Assembly (NCBI RefSeq): GCF_008974325.1 | Contig: NZ_BKCG01000001.1 | Coordinates: forward strand, 1,054,001 to 1,118,000 | DNA length: 64,000 bases | From: Patiriisocius marinus | GTDB taxonomy: Bacteria > Bacteroidota > Bacteroidia > Flavobacteriales > Flavobacteriaceae | Direction: 5' to 3' | Shown: in pieces, positions 28,413 to 37,534 of the stretch | Layout: every line of letters begins with the position of its first letter | Numbering within the stretch: the first letter of the stretch is position 1 | Notes under the pieces: model-generated | Told to the model about the DNA's origin: nothing | Database searches by the model: none | What the model saw: the letters and a program-made list of their open reading frames with translations, nothing else | Made by a program: the position numbers and the translations under genes

Positions 28413-29186
28413 TTAGTTTACTGTACCAAGTGTAAATACATCTTGTCCGTTAGCTTCCATCAATAATTGAGCAGCATTGTTACCCATTAACATAGTGTTG
28501 AATTCATTTAAATCCCATGTGTTTGGATTTTTAAACCATTCAGCTATGTTCGCTTTTACTTCAATTGTAGTTGTATCACCTTCAACAGTAACAGTTCCTA
28601 AATTAATAGCTATTGAAGTATCTTCACGAGTTACATTTTCAGTCATTGCATCTGTAGGAGCACTTATTGTATGAAAGTTAAATGGACTTTCAATTCCTGC
28701 GTCGTTAATAAATTTTCCGTCTAATTGTTGGTAATGGTATCCACCACCCATCGGGTCTGGAACATTCCAAGATGCAGCATTTAAATCAGCATAAGCATTC
28801 GAAGTGTTTTCTGCTTCTGTAAAACCAAAACGCATTGTTAAACTATAAGTTCCTTCTGGTATCGTTGTACTGTCAAAAGATAAACCTGTTCCCTCTGAAG
28901 AGTTAACTAATAAATAGTCTTGAGATGGACTTACAACGGTTCCGCTTTGCGAAGTAAAAGCTACATCGGTGATTAAATAGCGCAATCTCGTAAACGTCAT
29001 TACATCTCCATTTGCATTTATATATTCTGTGTTGTCAAAATTAGATGTTGTAATTTCTTCCCCATCAAAGTTTTGCGTGAATGATATTGTTACATCTGTA
29101 TTTTGAGTAATTATACCACTGTCGTCATCATTGTTACAAGAAATAATAGCTGTTGCTAAAACGAACAATAAGCTTATTTTTTTCAT
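28413..29186 (-). CDS. MbnP-like lipoprotein
   Basis: The 257-residue lipoprotein has signal ISCNNDDDS (Cys17). The core matches the MbnP family: VTISFTQNFDGEEI, TFTRLRYLITDVAF, DYLLVNSSEG, IPEGTYSLTMRFGFTEA and GGGYHYQQLDGKF. Characterised MbnP from methanotrophs binds copper after its MbnH partner converts a tryptophan to kynurenine. That partner is encoded immediately downstream here. In this protein the region before the YHYQQLDG motif is MGGG, without the Trp that I would expect near that position; SWNVP a few residues earlier has a tryptophan. Copper binding is a family inference. Confidence 0.82.
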   Translation of the reverse strand: MKKISLLFVLATAIISCNNDDDSGIITQNTDVTISFTQNFDGEEITTSNFDNTEYINANGDVMTFTRLRYLITDVAFTSQSGTVVSPSQDYLLVNSSEGTGLSFDSTTIPEGTYSLTMRFGFTEAENTSNAYADLNAASWNVPDPMGGGYHYQQLDGKFINDAGIESPFNFHTISAPTDAMTENVTREDTSIAINLGTVTVEGDTTTIEVKANIAEWFKNPNTWDLNEFNTMLMGNNAAQLLMEANGQDVFTLGTVN

Positions 29187-29207
29187 CTGAAATATTAATT
29201 TTTATTA

Positions 29208-30584
29208 TTATTTAATTTTTATTACCACAACGTCTTTAATTCCTCTATTGGTAGTGATGTCATTATCGTTACTTTCAGTATTCCCAACTAGAACAATTGA
29301 GTTGTCTTGCGTTTGAATTAAAGCGTCTCCAAAGTCTAAGCCTGAACCTCCAGCTGTGTATGAGTATTTTAAGTTTCCGTTGGCACCAATTGTCATTAAC
29401 ATTATATCGTTTTGACCATAGTTGTTTGTATAATCTCCTGAACCACTTCTAGAATTTCCTACGATTGCAAAATCTCCGTTGTTAAGTTTTTTTATGTCTC
29501 TAGCAGAATCGAATGATGCACCACCATAATTTTGTTCCCAAACAATAGCACCATCATCATTAAACTTTACGGCCCAAACATCTGCATTTCCATATAGGTT
29601 GCTTACATCCTTATCTGAACTTCGTGTGTCTCCCACTAGAATGTAGCCATTATCAGTTGTTTTTGCTACAGCATATGATATGTCAATTTCGCTACCGCCA
29701 AATGATTTTGTCCATAATTTATTTCCATTAACGTCTAAGCGTACTGCCCAAAAATCATAACTTCCTTTATCATCTGTAATGTCAAAATCAACACTTTCAG
29801 AAGCTCCGGTCATTAAGAAACCACCGTCATTTGTTTCAATTGCATCATAGCTACGGTCGTTATTAGAACCGCCAAAATAGCGTCTCCATAGTTTATTTCC
29901 GTTAGAGTCCATTAAAATTCCCCAAAATTCGCCTACACCGTGAAGTACACCACGAGTGTCGTCATTTCCGCTAGTTGTAGCATCATTTCCTTCGCCACCA
30001 CTAGCTGTTACATCTAAGAATCCTGTAGCAAAAAAATTTCCTGTACTTGTTTCAAAAACGTTAAACGCTTGGTCTGTTCCTAGAAAACCAAAACTTTGTT
30101 CCCATTGAATAGTTCCGGTACTGTTAGTTTTTACTAACCAAAAATCTTGAAATCCAGCATTTTCACTTACATCACCATCTGTGCTTCGGCTATAACCACT
30201 CATTATGTATCCACCATCTGAAGTTTTAGAAACAGAACTAACAACATCATCTTGTGACCCACCATATGTTTGATTTGAAACCATAGATCCTTCGGGAGTT
30301 ATTTCTAACATCCAGTAATCTTGGTCTGAAGTGGTTTTTCCAGATATATCACCATCTGTACTGGTTGTAGTTCCTACTATAACATAATTACCATTATTTG
30401 CCTCTACAATATCAACAGCAATATCAACGCCGCTACCACCAAAAGTTTTAACATAGGAAACGGTTCCTTCAAAATCTGTAGGATTAGAAGTTTGCGCCTC
30501 ATTATCATCAGAACCGCAAGAAGTGATAATTGTTGTTAATGATAAAAAAGCAATTGACAAAAATTTTGGTAGGGGGATATTCAT
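29208..30584 (-). CDS. Surface lipoprotein with beta-propeller-type repeats
   Basis: The 458-residue lipoprotein (signal ending ITSCGSDDNE) consists of seven or eight repeats of about 50-60 residues. Each carries a variant of GGSxxD-x-A...T-DGGYI-GxxxSxDGD--..G..D-W-(V/L)K. This is the pattern of a beta-propeller or related lipoprotein often found in Flavobacteriaceae. The acidic tail after Cys suggests surface exposure. It is tightly packed in the MbnP/peroxidase cluster (gaps of 21 and 3 bases). No ligand or enzyme activity is apparent. Confidence 0.8.
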   Translation of the reverse strand: MNIPLPKFLSIAFLSLTTIITSCGSDDNEAQTSNPTDFEGTVSYVKTFGGSGVDIAVDIVEANNGNYVIVGTTTSTDGDISGKTTSDQDYWMLEITPEGSMVSNQTYGGSQDDVVSSVSKTSDGGYIMSGYSRSTDGDVSENAGFQDFWLVKTNSTGTIQWEQSFGFLGTDQAFNVFETSTGNFFATGFLDVTASGGEGNDATTSGNDDTRGVLHGVGEFWGILMDSNGNKLWRRYFGGSNNDRSYDAIETNDGGFLMTGASESVDFDITDDKGSYDFWAVRLDVNGNKLWTKSFGGSEIDISYAVAKTTDNGYILVGDTRSSDKDVSNLYGNADVWAVKFNDDGAIVWEQNYGGASFDSARDIKKLNNGDFAIVGNSRSGSGDYTNNYGQNDIMLMTIGANGNLKYSYTAGGSGLDFGDALIQTQDNSIVLVGNTESNDNDITTNRGIKDVVVIKIK

Positions 30585-30587
30585 AGG

Positions 30588-31997
30588 TTATTTTATAATT
30601 AATCTTTTTGTAGTAGTGTCGTTTATTTTAACAAGGTACATTCCAGCATTAAGTTGAGATACATCTATGTTTTTTGAAGATGCAGCATCAAAGTTATTTT
30701 GCATTACCGTTTGTCCTAATATATTGTAAACAATTATTGAAGTTAACGATTGGTTAGTGCCGCTTATTGTAATATTATTTTCTGCAGGATTTGGGGAAAT
30801 TGAGAATGCTTCTGCATTCGAATCAGCAGTTCCTAATAAAGGATCTCTTACTAATAAAAAACCTCTGTTAATGTCACTTATTACAATATTTCCACTTGCG
30901 AAATAAGGATATACACTCCAAGCACCATTAAAATTAGCTGAGTTGTTTTCAGGGTGGGAATCAAAAGATTGAACTTCTTCAATACTTCCGTTAGCTATGT
31001 CTTGTAGGTCAATTACACGTAATCCTGCTGTGTAATTAGCCATGTAATATTTTCCATTATGAACATAACCATTGTGATCAATTGCTGCTGTAGGGCCTTC
31101 GTAAATAAAATCTAATTCAGGATCGTCTAGGTCTTCAAAATCAAAAATCATTGTTCTAGTTTCACCACCTATGTTTAATTCATCTACTTCATCACCTAAT
31201 ATAAAGTAACGTTGATCTTCAGTAAACCATCCTTGGTGTGTGTAACCAATATTTGGGTATGTAATAGTTTCAATTAAAGTTGGATTACTTTTATCAGTAA
31301 CATCACGAATTACAACCTCAGTTTCATTACTACTAATAAGTATTTCCCTTCCAGCGTAATCTGCATCAGGACCATTGTAAATGACTACTTGTGAGTCGTG
31401 GCTATATCCATCGCTTGAATATCCACCAGCAGCTATAGGATTTTGAGGGTCTTGAATATTTATGAAGTGCGGTCCTCCACCAAAAGTGGCTGTACCTACT
31501 GCATATGCAAATCCTGTATCTTCGTTGATTACTATATTGTGTGCACTTCCAAATTGTGTGTAAACCTCATCTGGGTTAAAATTTTCTGGTGGGTTTGCTA
31601 CATCTCTTAAACGAGTAAGATCAAAAATTTGCATTCCGTGCCCATTTGCTTCACTTACGACGAAAGCATGATTTTGGTACACTTTAATATCTCTCCAAGA
31701 ACTTGGATTAGTTTCTGTGTCCATTTTACCTAAATACGTAGGGTTAATTGGATCAGTGATATCAATAAAAGCTGTTCCGTTATCTAAGCCAATTAGCGCA
31801 TATTCATTTCCAGTATCTGGGTCTGTCCATCCCCAAGAATCATTACCAGAAGATGCACCCATAGTTGATAGTGAAATGCTAGATTGTAGGTCTAAACCAT
31901 TACAATCATAAGGTCCTGCAGAAAAGTTATCGCAGGGTGTCTGTGCCGTTGCGATGGTTGTCGCAATTGCGAAGATAAAGAGGAATGTTTTTTTCAT
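30588..31997 (-). CDS. Choice-of-anchor B protein with T9SS type A sorting domain (copy 2)
   Basis: The 469-residue protein has a signal peptide (ATAQ around residue 19) and a choice-of-anchor B domain made of LVIVD-like propeller repeats (SWGWTDPDTGNEYALIGL, FVVSEANGHGMQIFDL, AIDHNGYVHNGKYYMANY). A C-terminal T9SS type A signal follows (SISPNPAENNITISG...GMYLVKI...KRLIIK, last about 75 residues). It is exported by T9SS. It is a close paralogue of the next upstream gene at 32100, pointing to tandem duplication. It is 3 bases before the propeller lipoprotein. Confidence 0.85.
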   Translation of the reverse strand: MKKTFLFIFAIATTIATAQTPCDNFSAGPYDCNGLDLQSSISLSTMGASSGNDSWGWTDPDTGNEYALIGLDNGTAFIDITDPINPTYLGKMDTETNPSSWRDIKVYQNHAFVVSEANGHGMQIFDLTRLRDVANPPENFNPDEVYTQFGSAHNIVINEDTGFAYAVGTATFGGGPHFINIQDPQNPIAAGGYSSDGYSHDSQVVIYNGPDADYAGREILISSNETEVVIRDVTDKSNPTLIETITYPNIGYTHQGWFTEDQRYFILGDEVDELNIGGETRTMIFDFEDLDDPELDFIYEGPTAAIDHNGYVHNGKYYMANYTAGLRVIDLQDIANGSIEEVQSFDSHPENNSANFNGAWSVYPYFASGNIVISDINRGFLLVRDPLLGTADSNAEAFSISPNPAENNITISGTNQSLTSIIVYNILGQTVMQNNFDAASSKNIDVSQLNAGMYLVKINDTTTKRLIIK

Positions 31998-32099
31998 GTT
32001 ATGCTTTTTTTTTATAAAAATACAAGAATCTATTCCACTATCTAGTTAAAGTGAGTTTATTATTAGACACGAATATTCAATGATAAATACACTATAACC

Positions 32100-33521
32100 T
32101 TATATTTTTACTATTCGTCGTGTAATTACGTTGTTAATCGTTAAAAAGTACAATCCGCTATCTAGATTTTCAATATCTAATGATACTTGATTTAGCGTTT
32201 CAAATGTATCTGTAGATATAAGTTTACCACTCATATCATGAATTGAAATTTCAGATATTGGATTAATTCGGGTTTGTATTGTTAGAATTCCGTTTGATGG
32301 GTTTGGATAGATTGAAACATCCGAAATATTATTAGTACTCGTTCCTAATGTATTTGATTTCACTAAAAAGAAACCGCCAGATCTATCGGTTATCATCACA
32401 TTTTCGCTAGGGAAATAAGGATACACATTCCATACACCATTATAACTTGCATTGTTATCTGAAGTATAGGTGTCAAAATAAGCTATTTCTTCCATTTCTT
32501 CATTAGCGATGTTTGAAACATCCATGACTCTTAACCCTGCCGCATAATTTGCTAAGTAGTATTTGTCGTCTTTAATATAGCCATTATGATCTATAGCTGT
32601 TGTTGTTCCAAAAAACTCGAAATGCTCAACTGGATTATCTAAGTCTTCAAGGTCAAAAATAATAGTACGTGTATTGAAACCTACCTCGTTTTCATCAAAC
32701 TCATCACCAACTAAAAAATAGCGTTGATTTTCTGTAAACCAACCTTGGTGTGTATACCCTACATTAGAATATCCTATTGTTGAAATACTTTGGGGATTAG
32801 CTTTGTCAGTAACATCTACAATTGAAATGTATTGCTCACTTCCGCTACTGCTTACTAATATTTCTCTTCCAGCATAATCTGCATCTGGGCCATTGTAAAG
32901 TAATACTTGTGCATCATGTGTATAGAAATCTTCTGCAAAACCTCCAGCTGCAACAGGATTTTGAGGATCTTGAATATTAATAAAGTGAGATCCACCGTTG
33001 TAAGTATTAGTTCCTAAGCCGTAAGCATAACCTGTATCTTCATTAATGATAATGTTATGAGCATTTCCGAAGCCATTATAATGTGCATCTTCATCAAATG
33101 TCACTGGTGGGTTTGTAACGTTAGTCAATCGATTAAGATCGAAAACTTGCATTCCATGACCAGCTGCTTCGCTCACTATAAAAGCATGATTGTTGTAAAC
33201 TTTTATATCGCGCCAAGTGCTTTCTGAGGTATGGGTTGGGAGTTTTCCTAAGTAAATAGGATTAACTGGGTCTGAAATATCAATAAATACAGTTCCGTCA
33301 TTTAGTCCAACAATACCATACTCTCTTTCTGTAACAGGATCAACCCATCCCCAAGAATCATTTGCAGCTGTTGCGTTAAATATTGTAAGCGGTATGTGCG
33401 ATTGTAAATCAAATCCATCACAGGGATAATTGCCTGCAAAACCGTTATTACATGGTGTCTGTGCAGCGATGCTAAAACCTGTAAAAAAGGTAAGAGCGGC
33501 TGCTAAAATAGTATTTTTCAT
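32100..33521 (-). CDS. Choice-of-anchor B protein with T9SS type A sorting domain (copy 1)
   Basis: The protein has 473 residues from the ATG at 33521; an in-frame TTG three codons upstream is less likely. It has a signal peptide (ending FSIAAQ), the same repeat architecture as its neighbour (SWGWVDPVTEREYGIVGL, FIVSEAAGHGMQVFDL, AIDHNGYIKDDKYYLANY) and a T9SS type A tail (VSIYPNPSNGILTIQ...GLYFLTI...RRIVKI). It is probably the first gene of the cluster, with a -7 box upstream. The role of this family is not established; the cluster suggests a surface redox or metal-related function. Confidence 0.85.
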   Translation of the reverse strand: MKNTILAAALTFFTGFSIAAQTPCNNGFAGNYPCDGFDLQSHIPLTIFNATAANDSWGWVDPVTEREYGIVGLNDGTVFIDISDPVNPIYLGKLPTHTSESTWRDIKVYNNHAFIVSEAAGHGMQVFDLNRLTNVTNPPVTFDEDAHYNGFGNAHNIIINEDTGYAYGLGTNTYNGGSHFINIQDPQNPVAAGGFAEDFYTHDAQVLLYNGPDADYAGREILVSSSGSEQYISIVDVTDKANPQSISTIGYSNVGYTHQGWFTENQRYFLVGDEFDENEVGFNTRTIIFDLEDLDNPVEHFEFFGTTTAIDHNGYIKDDKYYLANYAAGLRVMDVSNIANEEMEEIAYFDTYTSDNNASYNGVWNVYPYFPSENVMITDRSGGFFLVKSNTLGTSTNNISDVSIYPNPSNGILTIQTRINPISEISIHDMSGKLISTDTFETLNQVSLDIENLDSGLYFLTINNVITRRIVKI

Positions 33522-33578
33522 AGAGCGCAATATTTTAGAAACTAAAGGATTAAAGGTATAGGCTTCTTTTTATTTACC

Positions 33579-33586
33579 CAAAGGTA
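33579..33586 (-). promoter_or_regulatory. Candidate -7 element of the choice-of-anchor B/MbnP cluster
   Basis: TACCTTTG on the minus strand is a perfect TAnnTTTG match, 57 bases before the ATG at 33521. No well-spaced -33 TTG is visible. Confidence 0.4.
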
Positions 33587-33608
33587 AGATATTTTAGCGG
33601 CTAAGAGG

Positions 33609-33616
33609 TATTTTTG
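33609..33616 (+). promoter_or_regulatory. Candidate -7 element of thiL
   Basis: TATTTTTG matches TAnnTTTG and lies 23 bases before the thiL ATG. No clear -33 element is seen upstream. Confidence 0.4.
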
Positions 33617-33639
33617 CCAAGACTGTAAAAAACAACAAC

Positions 33640-34695
33640 ATGTTAGAAAATAAAGGGCAACAACGAACTGATATTTCTTCTTTAGGAGAATTTGGATTAA
33701 TTGAACACTTAACTAAAAGTTTTGAAATTAAGCAACCATCCACAATTAAAGGAATAGGGGATGATGCTGCGGTAATTGCTGTAGAAAATGAACTTGTTGT
33801 TTCTACTGATATGCTTGTTGAAGGGGTACATTTTGATATGAGTTATATGCCTTTAAAGCACCTTGGTTATAAATCAGTTGTTGTGAATCTATCAGATATT
33901 TACGCAATGAATGCCTTGCCAACGCAGATTACAGTTTCGATTGCAGTTTCTAATAGGTTTCCTGTGGAAGCGCTTGAAGAATTATATGCAGGTATACAAG
34001 CAGCAGCACACCATTATAATGTTGATGTTGTAGGAGGTGATACTACATCTTCCCTTAGCGGTCTTGTTATTAGTATTACTGCTTTGGGTCAAGTAACACA
34101 GGAAAAAGCTGTTTATAGATCTGGCGCAAAGGAGAATGATTTAATTGTAGTTTCGGGAGATTTAGGAGCTGCTTACTTAGGACTCCAAATTTTAGAACGT
34201 GAGAAGCAAGTTTTTAAGGTAAATCCAAATTCGCAACCAGATTTAGAACCTTATTCTTATTTAATTGAAAGACAGTTAAAGCCAGAAGCACGTAAGGATA
34301 TTCCAGCTCTTTTAAAGGAGCTTGGTGTTCAGCCTACTTCTATGATTGATATAAGTGATGGACTTTCTTCGGAAACGATCCATATTTGTAAGCAATCTAA
34401 AAAAGGATGTAATATTTATGAAGATAAAATTCCATTAGATCCACAAGTAATTACTACTTGTGAGGAATTTAATATGGATAGTACTACAATAGCTTTAAAT
34501 GGAGGTGAGGATTATGAATTATTGTTCACTATTTCTAGCGATGATTATCCAAAAATTAAGGCTAATCCTAGCTTAACAGTTATTGGGCATATTACTCAAG
34601 AAAGTGAAGGTACTCACTTAATTACGAGAGCAAATACTAAAATACCGCTAATTGCTCGAGGATGGAACCCATTACAAGAACAAGAAACGGAATAA
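33640..34695 (+). CDS. thiL: Thiamine-monophosphate kinase ThiL
   Basis: The 351-residue protein has the ThiL/AIR-synthase fold: GIGDDAAVI near residue 40, STDMLVEGVHFD around 60, VVGGDTTSS around 140, SMIDISDGLSSE around 240 and ALNGGEDYELLFT near 290. It phosphorylates thiamine monophosphate to thiamine diphosphate, using ATP. It is a lone gene. Its TAA directly abuts the TAA of the convergent small zinc-ribbon gene, with no bases between. Confidence 0.94.
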   Translation: MLENKGQQRTDISSLGEFGLIEHLTKSFEIKQPSTIKGIGDDAAVIAVENELVVSTDMLVEGVHFDMSYMPLKHLGYKSVVVNLSDIYAMNALPTQITVSIAVSNRFPVEALEELYAGIQAAAHHYNVDVVGGDTTSSLSGLVISITALGQVTQEKAVYRSGAKENDLIVVSGDLGAAYLGLQILEREKQVFKVNPNSQPDLEPYSYLIERQLKPEARKDIPALLKELGVQPTSMIDISDGLSSETIHICKQSKKGCNIYEDKIPLDPQVITTCEEFNMDSTTIALNGGEDYELLFTISSDDYPKIKANPSLTVIGHITQESEGTHLITRANTKIPLIARGWNPLQEQETE

Positions 34696-34899
34696 TTACA
34701 CAGCAGCGTTACGTTCGAAATAATTAATGAAAAGCTGGTGATTTTTTTCCCACACAGAATCCATTTTTACAATTTTACCGTAACCGTTTACCGTGTACTG
34801 TTGCTTACAGTGTGAACACTCGTATTTTTTAATTAAAACGTTTGCGGTACTAACCGTAGTAAGGTTGTGTCCTTTAATTTTACATCTAAGTTTTCCCAT
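34696..34899 (-). CDS. Small C-H-C-C zinc-ribbon-like protein (copy 2)
   Basis: The 67-residue basic protein carries C6-x4-H11 and C28-x2-C31, a layout that could bind one zinc ion. The same spacing occurs in the adjacent upstream gene (34902-35156), so the two are tandem paralogues. The motif resembles the small DUF1660-type phage-related zinc proteins, but I cannot confirm membership. Function is unknown. It ends exactly at the stop codon of thiL. Confidence 0.7.
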   Translation of the reverse strand: MGKLRCKIKGHNLTTVSTANVLIKKYECSHCKQQYTVNGYGKIVKMDSVWEKNHQLFINYFERNAAV

Positions 34900-34901
34900 A
34901 A

Positions 34902-35156
34902 TTATGCAGATAATTTATTGGTAATTCTATTACTACGTCTTTGAACATAGGAATACAATATTTTATTTATCTCTCTTTGTTTAGAAGTCAGTTCTGTTAA
35001 AAAACCTTTGTCAGTATCAGTAACTTCTTTGCCGCAGCACGTACATTTATATTCGTGAATGTGCTGTGTAATTGTAGCAGTAACAACATAATGATGTCCT
35101 AAAACGGAGCACACTAAGGCCATTACTGGAGTGTTGTTTTGGAGAGTTTTTTTCAT
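34902..35156 (-). CDS. Small C-H-C-C zinc-ribbon-like protein (copy 1)
   Basis: The protein has 84 residues from the ATG at 35156 (MKKTLQNNTP); an upstream in-frame ATG at 35198 would add 14 unlikely residues. It has C16-x4-H21 and C38-x2-C41, exactly the spacing seen in the next gene. It carries a basic C-terminal tail (KQREINKILYSYVQRRSNR). The 2-base gap to the next gene indicates co-transcription. Function is unknown; nucleic-acid binding is only a possibility. Confidence 0.7.
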   Translation of the reverse strand: MKKTLQNNTPVMALVCSVLGHHYVVTATITQHIHEYKCTCCGKEVTDTDKGFLTELTSKQREINKILYSYVQRRSNRITNKLSA

Positions 35157-35219
35157 CTTAGTTAGTTTGTTAAGATAAAAGTAACAAATAAATCGCAATA
35201 AAACGGTTAAAGTGTAGAT

Positions 35220-35990
35220 TTATTCGATGAAATGCAATAATTTAATAATCTCATCACAATTTGTTAACCAAGACATGTGTCCGCTATCAACTTTATAAAG
35301 TGTTGAATTTGTTTCTTCTGAAATTTTAATTATTTCGTTAATTGGTACCATAGGGTCTAGAATTCCGCTGATAATTATTTTATTTCCTTCAAATTTTTTC
35401 AAAACTGAAACGCGATTTTGTCTATCACGCATTCCTGTTATGGTTGCTTTTATTGCCTCCGGTTGTAATTGTAGTGCTTCTTCTTTGAGCTGTGAAATTT
35501 CCGAAGTAAATAGTGTTCGCTCGTTTTCTGTAAACAGGTTACTAATGGCCATACTTACAAAGGCATCTTTGTTTTTGTCAATAATAGCAAGTGCTCTGTT
35601 TCGGTTAACCTTGCGTTGAAGTGAGTCCTCTAAGGGGTTTGAGTTTAATAAAACGATGGTGTTTATTAATTGAGGCATCGTTTGAGCAAGTGCAAGTATG
35701 ACGTAACCACCCATTGAATGACCAATAAATGTTGCGCTCTCAATAGCTTCCACCGTTAAAATTTCAGCAGTTAATTGCGCTAATAATTCCATTGTATGTG
35801 TTTCACCTAAAGAATCACTTTTTCCAAATCCTGGTAAATCAATTGTAATAACTGTATGGGTATTAGTAAAATGCGGAGTGATATTTTTCCACATCATGCT
35901 ACTTTCTAAGAAACCGTGTAGAAAAACAATTGCAGATCCTTCGCCTTCGCGTGTATAATATATAGGTGTATTGTTGTATTGATGGATCAT
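35220..35990 (-). CDS. Alpha/beta hydrolase
   Basis: The 256-residue protein has the alpha/beta hydrolase signature: oxyanion FLHGFLESS (about 23-31), nucleophile elbow GHSMGG (Ser about 97), acid Asp in ISGILDPMVP (about 212) and His in DSGHMSWL (about 238). There is no signal peptide, so it is cytosolic. The substrate cannot be deduced (esterase, lipase-like or haloperoxidase-like). It is divergent from brnQ, with 57 bases between start codons. Confidence 0.9.
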   Translation of the reverse strand: MIHQYNNTPIYYTREGEGSAIVFLHGFLESSMMWKNITPHFTNTHTVITIDLPGFGKSDSLGETHTMELLAQLTAEILTVEAIESATFIGHSMGGYVILALAQTMPQLINTIVLLNSNPLEDSLQRKVNRNRALAIIDKNKDAFVSMAISNLFTENERTLFTSEISQLKEEALQLQPEAIKATITGMRDRQNRVSVLKKFEGNKIIISGILDPMVPINEIIKISEETNSTLYKVDSGHMSWLTNCDEIIKLLHFIE

Positions 35991-36047
35991 TTAATTATAT
36001 TCGGTGTTTGTACCGGATAAAATTACTACAAATAGCACGACCACCCT

Positions 36048-37322
36048 ATGAATCCAACTAAACAAACTTTTATTGTTGCCTTTGCTTTGTTCTCGTTATT
36101 TTTTGGCGCGGGTAATTTGATATTACCTCCTTTATTAGGGTATAATGCTGGAAGTTCTTGGCCTTTGGTTTTATTGGGTTTTGCAATTAGTGCAGTGATA
36201 ATACCAATTCTTGCTATTTATGGACACGCACGATTACAAGGTACCTTGTTAGATTTTGCTAATAAAGTATCGCCAGTTTTTGCGGTAGTTTACGGAGTGA
36301 TAGTATATGCTATTTCTATTAGTTTGCCATCGCCAAGGACGGCATCTGTAACGTACGAAATGTCTATTGCACCTTATTTTGAAATGTCCAGCCTTACTTT
36401 AAGTGCTATTTATTTTTCATTGGTTTTAGTTTTCGCTTTAAATCGCACTAAGATATTAAGCCTTATTGGGAAATTTCTAACGCCTTTAATTATCCTCATT
36501 TTATTAGTTATTATAAGCATTGGTTTGTTCGCAGATGTTACGCCAATGAAGGACACTATTTTTTCAAGCACTTTTACAGATGGTATTTTAGAAGGATATC
36601 AAACTTTTGATGCTATTGGTGGTGTAGTAGTGGGAGGTGTAATTGTAGTATCGTTAGCATTGCAAGGAAAGTTTAATTACGAAGAAAAGAAACAAATGAT
36701 TGCAAAGGCTGGCTTGTTAGCTGGTTTTGGGCTAATCATTATTTACGGAGGTCTTATTGCTTTAGGTGCTTCATACAATACAACTATTATTACGGAAGAT
36801 CGTGTGGAGCTTTTACAAGTGTTGAGCACAACTACCTTAGGAAATATAGGGACTTCCTTTTTAGGCGTTTTAGTAGCGCTTGCTTGTTTTACAACAGCGG
36901 TTGGTATTGTAACAGGAACATCAGATTTTGTTAAAAAACTTACAGGAAACTCACAACTTGCGTACACTATTACTGCCGTTATAGGGTGTATAATAGGTGT
37001 TGCAGTGGGGCAGTTTGATGTACATTACATTATTGCGGTGGCTGTGCCAGCCCTTATGTTTATTTATCCTATTACCATTGTGCTTATTTTACTCAACGTT
37101 TTACCACAGCAGTTTGCAACGCCTTTAGTATTTAAAGTTGTTACCATTTTAACAATACTGTTTAGTATTCCAGATTTTGTTGGCTTCTTTTTAGAGGAAG
37201 GTGCCTTACACGCATTAACGCAATACATTCCATTAGCAACAAAAGGAATGGGCTGGGTATTACCAGCGTTTCTTGGTTTTGTAGGGGTTAATTTGTGGTT
37301 GAAGGGGAGGAGGGTTGGTTAG
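36048..37322 (+). CDS. brnQ: Branched-chain amino acid transport protein BrnQ
   Basis: The 424-residue protein has about 12 membrane helices and the LIVCS-family signature LFFGAGNLILPPLLG near the N-terminus. It imports leucine, isoleucine and valine with Na+ or H+. The gene is the last core gene before the defence-like island. Confidence 0.93.
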   Translation: MNPTKQTFIVAFALFSLFFGAGNLILPPLLGYNAGSSWPLVLLGFAISAVIIPILAIYGHARLQGTLLDFANKVSPVFAVVYGVIVYAISISLPSPRTASVTYEMSIAPYFEMSSLTLSAIYFSLVLVFALNRTKILSLIGKFLTPLIILILLVIISIGLFADVTPMKDTIFSSTFTDGILEGYQTFDAIGGVVVGGVIVVSLALQGKFNYEEKKQMIAKAGLLAGFGLIIIYGGLIALGASYNTTIITEDRVELLQVLSTTTLGNIGTSFLGVLVALACFTTAVGIVTGTSDFVKKLTGNSQLAYTITAVIGCIIGVAVGQFDVHYIIAVAVPALMFIYPITIVLILLNVLPQQFATPLVFKVVTILTILFSIPDFVGFFLEEGALHALTQYIPLATKGMGWVLPAFLGFVGVNLWLKGRRVG

Positions 37323-37534
37323 AAAGCGTTCGTTAAGGTGTAAAATAATTTAGACTTAATAAAGTGTTTATTCTTTTTAGAATTGGAGTACTTTATTATT
37401 TAACCTTAAAGCAAATTATTGTTAAATTTTTACTTATAGACTCATATTTGAGGATTACCGTAATGGGAGTGTTTGTTTAATTAATATTTTTATAGATTAT
37501 TATTGATAATTTATATTTTTTTTTATTGTTATAA
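37323..37534. other. AT-rich gap at the left edge of the defence island
   Basis: This 212-base gap has no gene. A weak all-AT hairpin (AATAAA 37358-37363 with TTTATT 37367-37372, then T residues) may end brnQ transcription. I saw no integrase, tRNA or clear direct repeat here. Confidence 0.5.
37419..37450 (+). promoter_or_regulatory. Candidate promoter of the defence island
   Basis: TTG at 37419-37421 and CATATTTG at 37443-37450 (one mismatch to TAnnTTTG) are 21 bases apart, the usual Bacteroidota -33/-7 spacing. They lie 84 bases before the first island gene. The -7 mismatch keeps confidence low. Confidence 0.3.

Noticed and set aside
29208-30584. DNA tandem repeat in the propeller lipoprotein gene
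   Set aside because: The repetition is at protein level with diverged codons, explained by propeller blades.
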